NCBI RefSeq assembly: GCF_000178955.2
Contig: NC_016631.1
Span: 2,480,001 to 2,544,000 of the forward strand
Reading direction: 5' to 3'
Length of the DNA: 64,000 bases
Source: Granulicella mallensis MP5ACTX8
GTDB lineage: Bacteria; Acidobacteriota; Terriglobia; Terriglobales; Acidobacteriaceae
Numbering within the stretch: the stretch's first letter is position 1; each line of letters starts with the position of its first letter. Under the pieces are notes generated by a model. The model did no database searches. It was not told the origin of the DNA and was given only the letters and a program-made list of their open reading frames with translations. Of the stretch, positions 63,405 to 64,000 are shown one piece after another. A program made the position numbers and the translations under genes.

Positions 63405-64000
63405 TTGTCGAAGGCAGAGATTGGAATTATCGGTGGCAGCGGTTTGTATGGCATGGCAGGACTTACGGAAGTACGCGAAGAACGTGTCGAGACACCGTTC
63501 GGAGACCCCAGCGACCCATTTGTCCTTGGTAAGCTCGAAGGCCGCAACGTTGCCTTTCTGGCACGGCATGGCAAGGGCCATCGCATTCTGCCAAGTGAGC
63601 TGAACTTCAAGGCCAACATCTACGCGATGAAGAAGCTGGGTGTGACGAGCATCCTGAGCGTGAGCGCGGTAGGCAGCCTGAAAGAAGAGCACAAGCCTAC
63701 GGACTTTGTGATTCCCGATCAGTTCATCGACCGTACGTTCGACCGCACGGCGACGTTCTTTGGCAATGGGGTTGTAGGCCATGTGGGCTTTGGCGACCCG
63801 ATATGCCCGATCGTGAGCGATGTGTTCGTGAAGGCTTGCGAAGAGGTAGGCGTCGTCGGCAAGAAGGGCGGCACGTATGTGTGCATGGAAGGGCCGCAGT
63901 TCTCGACACGCGCGGAGTCTAACCTGTATCGCTCGTGGGGTGCGGATATCATCGGCATGACCAACCTGCAGGAGGCGAAGCTCGCCCGCGAGGCTGAGAT
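63405..64000 (+). CDS. mtnP: S-methyl-5'-thioadenosine phosphorylase, N-terminal part (cut by window edge)
   Basis: Splits methylthioadenosine into adenine and 5-methylthioribose-1-phosphate for methionine salvage. The first 198 residues are visible: [58 protein letters not shown] and [15 protein letters not shown], all typical. The start is a TTG with AGGAG about 7 bases upstream; no ATG or GTG gives this N-terminus. The C-terminus is off the window. Confidence 0.93.
   Translation, partial: MSKAEIGIIGGSGLYGMAGLTEVREERVETPFGDPSDPFVLGKLEGRNVAFLARHGKGHRILPSELNFKANIYAMKKLGVTSILSVSAVGSLKEEHKPTDFVIPDQFIDRTFDRTATFFGNGVVGHVGFGDPICPIVSDVFVKACEEVGVVGKKGGTYVCMEGPQFSTRAESNLYRSWGADIIGMTNLQEAKLAREAE

Overview
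The window looks like chromosomal DNA of a Gram-negative, GC-rich Acidobacteriota, probably class Terriglobia (Granulicella, Edaphobacter or Terriglobus relatives). This is inferred from the mix of genes: an Oar-like TonB-dependent receptor with an N-terminal carboxypeptidase-regulatory domain, KdsB, an RND pump, a PagL-like protein, a CXXXY-type CcmE, DUF4139-like and DUF1844 proteins, and many long imperfect inverted repeats between genes. No phage, integrase, transposase or CRISPR array was found. Coding density is high and most genes are housekeeping.

Layout. 1-7,413 (minus strand) is an arginine operon led by its own repressor: argR-argC-argB-argD-argF-(DUF4375-like gene)-argG-argH, with argH cut by the window edge. 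Four of its junctions overlap (argR/argC, argC/argB, argB/argD, argD/argF). A promoter at 7,504-7,532 carries two ARG boxes separated by 3 bp, one lying on the -10, so ArgR probably represses the operon and itself. ArgA/ArgJ and ArgE are not in view. 7,616-13,479 (plus) has gltB and a Cys/Met-metabolism PLP enzyme. 13,558-22,952 has a DUF4139-like exported protein, an acyl-CoA dehydrogenase, coaD with a methyltransferase, an aspartate-type aminotransferase, and a compact sugar-nucleotide operon (mannose-1-phosphate guanylyltransferase, phosphohexomutase, HAD phosphatase).

22,958-37,679 is rich in envelope functions: a TonB-dependent receptor, kdsB coupled to a 47-residue membrane protein, a CAU tRNA, an S41/PDZ protein that lacks both catalytic dyad residues, a class A PBP, ribF with a PhnP-like hydrolase, a DUF1844 protein, a YgfZ-like protein and an exported HELTH metalloprotease. 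37,949-47,446 has a membrane/TPR protein, a small secreted protein, and an RND efflux operon (permease-adaptor-outer membrane factor) divergent from an ArsR-type regulator.

47,528-64,000 has an orphan NuoI-type ferredoxin, an exported TldD/TldE-like pair, YbaK, CcmA and CcmE, a Gfo/Idh/MocA oxidoreductase, a TolC plus HlyD pair without an inner-membrane permease, a DedA-rhodanese fusion, TonB, an HGSNAT-like acyltransferase, a UbiD-type decarboxylase, a PagL-like protein and the start of an MTA phosphorylase.

No gene cluster here is clearly a new system. The best candidates for a second look are the exported TldD/TldE-like pair, the dyad-less S41 protein, the DUF4375-like gene embedded in the arginine operon, the CXXXY CcmE, and the structured intergenic repeats, especially 31,943-32,339, where two copies of a hairpin differ by a compensatory base-pair change.
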